In this document: positions 15,657 to 18,019 of the stretch, one piece after another
Layout: every line of letters begins with the position of its first letter
Position numbering within the stretch: position 1 is the stretch's first letter
Assembly: GCA_026770575.1 (NCBI GenBank)
Contig: MU657667.1
Location: forward strand, 8,294-26,312
From: Pelagophyceae sp. CCMP2097
Lineage: Eukaryota > Sar > Pelagophyceae
DNA: 18,019 nucleotides
Direction of reading: 5' to 3'
The notes under the pieces: model-generated
What the model was told of the DNA's origin: nothing
What the model saw: only the letters and a program-made list of their open reading frames with translations
Database searches by the model: none
Program-made: the position numbers and the translations under genes

Positions 15657-15975
15657 ACCCTAGTTGCGTCGTTGCCGGGGGGAGTGCCCCCCGGACCCCC
15701 GTCCACGCGCACGCGCGCTCGTCGCTCAAGCACCAACGACGGGGGTGGACGGGAATCCCGGTAAATGTATCTGCAGCTACTGCTTGTGCGCGAAGAAATT
15801 TCACATCCCTAGAGGGGATTAGGGCGATGGGGCCGCGCGGGGGGCGCTGCAGGCGGCTTTTGCGGGTGCAGGAGGGCGCTCCGGGGCTACCCTGGGCCCA
15901 TGCCAAAAAGGCTCGGGCGGGAAGCGCGCCGGCGCCGCGGTACGCTCCGACTTTGGGTCCCAAAACACTTTTTGC
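15657..15975. other. GC-rich stretch, no convincing gene
   Basis: Both strands are open for long distances (minus strand for 400 codons across 16713-15511), but composition is Arg/Pro/Ser-rich and the frame runs straight through the foldback and the minisatellite array. It is better explained by lack of AT-rich stop codons than by a gene. Confidence 0.4.
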
Positions 15976-16066
15976 GACCCGGTCCAACGAACCGCAAAAA
16001 TTCAACGGACCTCGGAATGCCGAACGGAGAGGTCCGTTGTATTTTTGCGGCCCGTTGGACCGGGTC
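15976..16066. repeat. 38-bp foldback (hairpin) with a 15-base loop
   Basis: The left arm 15976-16013 (GACCCGGTCCAACGAACCGC and on) pairs with the right arm 16029-16066 at 35 of 38 positions; the loop is 16014-16028. The arms contain A-runs and GC-rich ends alike, so pairing is not a composition effect. Isolated; no second copy in the window. Confidence 0.9.
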
Positions 16067-16284
16067 GTCCCTTTCCCAGCGTCTATCACGAGGCTCCTGG
16101 TCGGAGAATGGGGAACTGCTCGGAGGGCACCGCGCGTGCAGTTTGACGCCGTTCGCGTTTGGACCTTGAGCTCGCCTTCCAAGTAGACCATTCTTACCAT
16201 GTGGGTTCCAATAGCCAAACGCGATTTAGCAAGCCACGACCTCGCATGGCCCACAGGGCCCTCATGCGCTTCGAAATTATGTCT

Positions 16285-16765
16285 CCACGAAGCGCAGCAA
16301 CGAGGCGAAGTCGCGCCGTGACGGGAGGAGGAGCGCAGCGACGGCGGGGGTCCGGGCGGGGGGTCCGGGGGGGCGGCAGCCCCCCCCCCGGCACCCGACA
16401 GAGTCCGAGGACTGTATCGCCGCCCTCGGAGAGCGGAGCGACGGGGGGTCCTGAGGGTCTCCCCCCGGCACCCGTGGGAGTCTAAGGTCTGGCGAACGAG
16501 ACGGGTGCGAGGAGCGAAGCCACGAGTCGCACCGCGACGGGCGGAGAGCGCAGCGACGGCGGGGGGTCCGGGGGGAGACCCCCGGTACCCGCGAGAGTCC
16601 AACGTCTGGCAATCGAGGCTGGTGCGAGGAGCCGAGCGACGAGACGAAGTCGCTCCGCGACGGGTGGAGGAGTGCAGCGACGACGGGGTGGGGGCCGAAA
16701 GCTTTTCCCCCAACTTTTATTGAGAGAGATCCCCCGGCACCCGTGAGAGTCCAAGGTACGGCGTC
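16285..16765 (+). repeat. GC-rich minisatellite-like array
   Basis: Three ordered modules recur with variable spacing. They are GAGCGCAGCGACGGCGGGGG (near 16329, 16433, 16547 and 16668), CCCCCGGCACCCGTGAGAGT (near 16383, 16461, 16577 and 16731), and GCGAGGAGCGAAGCGACGAG (near 16508 and 16622, with a partial copy near 16290). Period is about 80-155 bp. The module 1-2 junction (GGGGGTCCGGGGGG...CCCCCC) can fold on itself. One unit near 16695 has an AT-rich insert (CCCAACTTTTATTGAGAGAG). Confidence 0.8.
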
Positions 16766-16768
16766 ACC

Positions 16769-17032
16769 GTGCAGATGTTTACAGGAGCAGCAGATCGAGA
16801 ATTCGACAGGGACCTTGCCGCAGCGGCAGTGGCTGCGTCTCTTTCCGAAGTTGAAGTTGAACGAATCTGTGGCAGTGGAAGACCCCAAAATCTTAGACTC
16901 CGACGGCCCCAGGTGCCTCAGACCGTGCCTGGGGTGGACTCGGACTCCGACGAGCAGACAGAGCCTAATGCGATGAATAATAAAACGTGGCAGCATCTCG
17001 CCCGTGTCGTTTGTTGGACCCTTAGCCTGTAG
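16769..17032 (+). pseudogene. Short coding-like fragment with a UIM-like helix
   Basis: An 87-codon open frame directly after the minisatellite array. Residues 10-31 (REFDRDLAAAAVAASLSEVE and on) form an Ala-rich helix with the A-x-x-x-S-x-x-E spacing of ubiquitin-interacting motifs, though the acidic patch in front is short. Residues 53-64 are acidic (GVDSDSDEQTEP). The ends look non-coding. It could be an isolated exon, a remnant, or a chance frame; the UIM resemblance is only a spacing match. Confidence 0.25.
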
Positions 17033-17680
17033 CGCAGCCTCCCCTTTTTGCACAGCAGCAACGCCCCGATAGGGGGGCGCAACTCTTTTCCCTAACACTG
17101 ATGGAGAGGTGTGTTGTTCAGGTCAAAAGGGTTACTTTGACGGAGTCTTGGAGGTGGGGGTGCCAATCTCGGCCGATGCTTGTTGGAATTGACCGCTGAA
17201 AGGCTTCGGCGACGCGCCTTGGTCCCGCAGGGCTGGCCCGCACGTTTTCTGCGTTGCGGCGGCGCCCCGGACAAGAAGCGATTTGGCATGGGAGGGCACT
17301 TTGGGAGGTTGTGCTCGGGCCCTCGCGGGACCCGCCATGCGCCGGTAGCCGGTGGGGGGCGCTCGTAGACGCCCCGCGACCATTCCGACCACCTTCCATT
17401 CGCCGCGCGGACATGCGCGTAGGTGCTTGCCCATTTCGGCCTGAAATGCACCCCCTGTACCGTGCCCAAATGGCGCCGAGAACGCCCCCGCCGCGGAAAT
17501 TTTTAGCCCGGGCAGCTACACGGACCCCGCCGCATCGGATCGCACCCTCAAACCCCGCTCACCACCGGCGCGTCAGCGCGCACTCGGCTTGCCCAAAATG
17601 GAATCGCCTCTAGCACAGGATTTCAGTTGTTTGCCAGGGTAGGTAGCACAGTATTTAGAGGGTTCATTATTTTGGAAGGT
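17033..17680. other. GC-rich stretch, no gene I can support
   Basis: Several frames are open for about 100-125 codons on both strands over 17090-17613. All share Arg/Pro/Gly/Ala-rich composition, and none has a motif or repeat that singles it out. I leave it unassigned. Confidence 0.4.
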
Positions 17681-17775
17681 ACGTGGGAACGTCGACCGCC
17701 AGCAACGTCGAGGAACCCGGGGGGTACGTGGGTACGTCGGCCCGACACAGAATTTTGTGTGGGTACGTCACCCCA
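17681..17775 (+). repeat. GGTACGTGGG / GGGTACGTC short repeats
   Basis: GGTACGTGGGAACGTCG (17680-17696), GGTACGTGGGTACGTCG (17724-17740) and GGGTACGTCACC (17761-17772) are spaced about 40 bp apart. The TACGTGGG/TACGTC cores resemble ACGT-core bZIP sites, but this is only a resemblance. Complementary-strand translations show repeated DVPTY words that follow from the DNA repeat. Confidence 0.55.
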
Positions 17776-17951
17776 GTCCCGGAAAACCCGAACAGTCCGC
17801 CGAGGATTACGTCCCAAGCGGCCCTGATGCAGCCCCAGAGACGGCCCCGTAAGCGGCTCCGGAGTGTGTCCTTGCTCCGTCTCAAATAGGGAATCCTAGC
17901 GCGCGATATCCCCGCACCGCACAGCAGGATACAGGGTTCGTTTTTTTCTTT

Positions 17952-17973
17952 GGGGGAAGCTTACGCGACGCGT
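17952..17973 (+). repeat. Fragment of dispersed repeat 'R3' (inverted)
   Basis: GGGGGAAGCTTACGCGACGC matches the complement of 10812-10835, differing by one A. After this word the sequence diverges (GTGTTTTCCTTTGGGGGG). A larger copy may have been truncated here. Confidence 0.5.
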
Positions 17974-18019
17974 GTTTTCCTTTGGGGGGTCATGGGGGGA
18001 GAATATTCACGTATCGACG

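Noticed and set aside
15511..16713. 400-codon open frame on the minus strand
   Set aside because: It crosses the dispersed repeat, the 38-bp foldback and the minisatellite array. Spacings between array modules are not multiples of three, and composition is Arg/Pro/Ser low complexity. It is open because GC-rich DNA lacks stops.

Overview
The window looks like nuclear DNA of a eukaryotic microalga. The evidence is a long gene whose reading frame must be joined across several short introns, strong alternation of GC-rich exon-like patches with AT-rich spacers, low gene density, and many short inverted-repeat elements present in two or three copies. The main gene carries 37-residue repeats with a WAFAKAG core. 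These are common in nuclear-encoded organelle RNA-binding proteins of chromalveolate algae and apicomplexans. A pelagophyte-like stramenopile fits best, but a haptophyte or dinoflagellate cannot be excluded by eye. I see no rRNA, confident tRNA, CRISPR array or bacterial-style operon.

Layout. 1-2030: a 22-bp tandem repeat, then a block (about 406-1388) that recurs inverted at 6949-7433 plus 9315-9765, then a broken minus-strand gene remnant. 2033-2396 and 4663-5024: two copies of a 364-bp MITE with TA-flanked terminal inverted repeats. 3332-3618, 5995-6280 and 10304-11042: three copies of a second foldback element; the third is expanded and ends 145 bp before the main gene. Between these lie a possible minus-strand gene (3789-4320) and a frameshifted plus-strand coding remnant (5450-5920). 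6290-6945 is AT-rich and without a convincing gene. 7435-8064 is a third inverted-repeat element with a GC-rich core. 8106-8709 holds three related long hairpins. 8873-9031 has opposed G- and C-runs. 9745-10203 is a small open reading frame with coding-like composition.

11187-14095 is the one gene called with confidence: an Arg-rich presequence, an RRM-like domain and twelve WAFAK-type helical repeats, probably an organelle (most likely mitochondrial) RNA-binding factor. The repeat period allows splice junctions to be tested by counting residues. One 120-nt in-frame segment is exactly the amount whose removal restores the 37-residue period, and it carries a flanking direct repeat like that left by intron-generating transposons (introners).

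14096-18019 is mostly repeat landscape: a 156-bp diverged tandem duplication, a dense cluster of GTTCTGAAC/GTTCAGAAC palindromes, a 38-bp foldback, a GC-rich minisatellite-like array, a short coding remnant, and copies of a dispersed repeat shared with the inside of the third foldback element.

Apart from the main gene, no set of genes here can be shown to work together. The unusual content is the number of independent palindromic families, two of which keep their arms paired while their sequence changes between copies.
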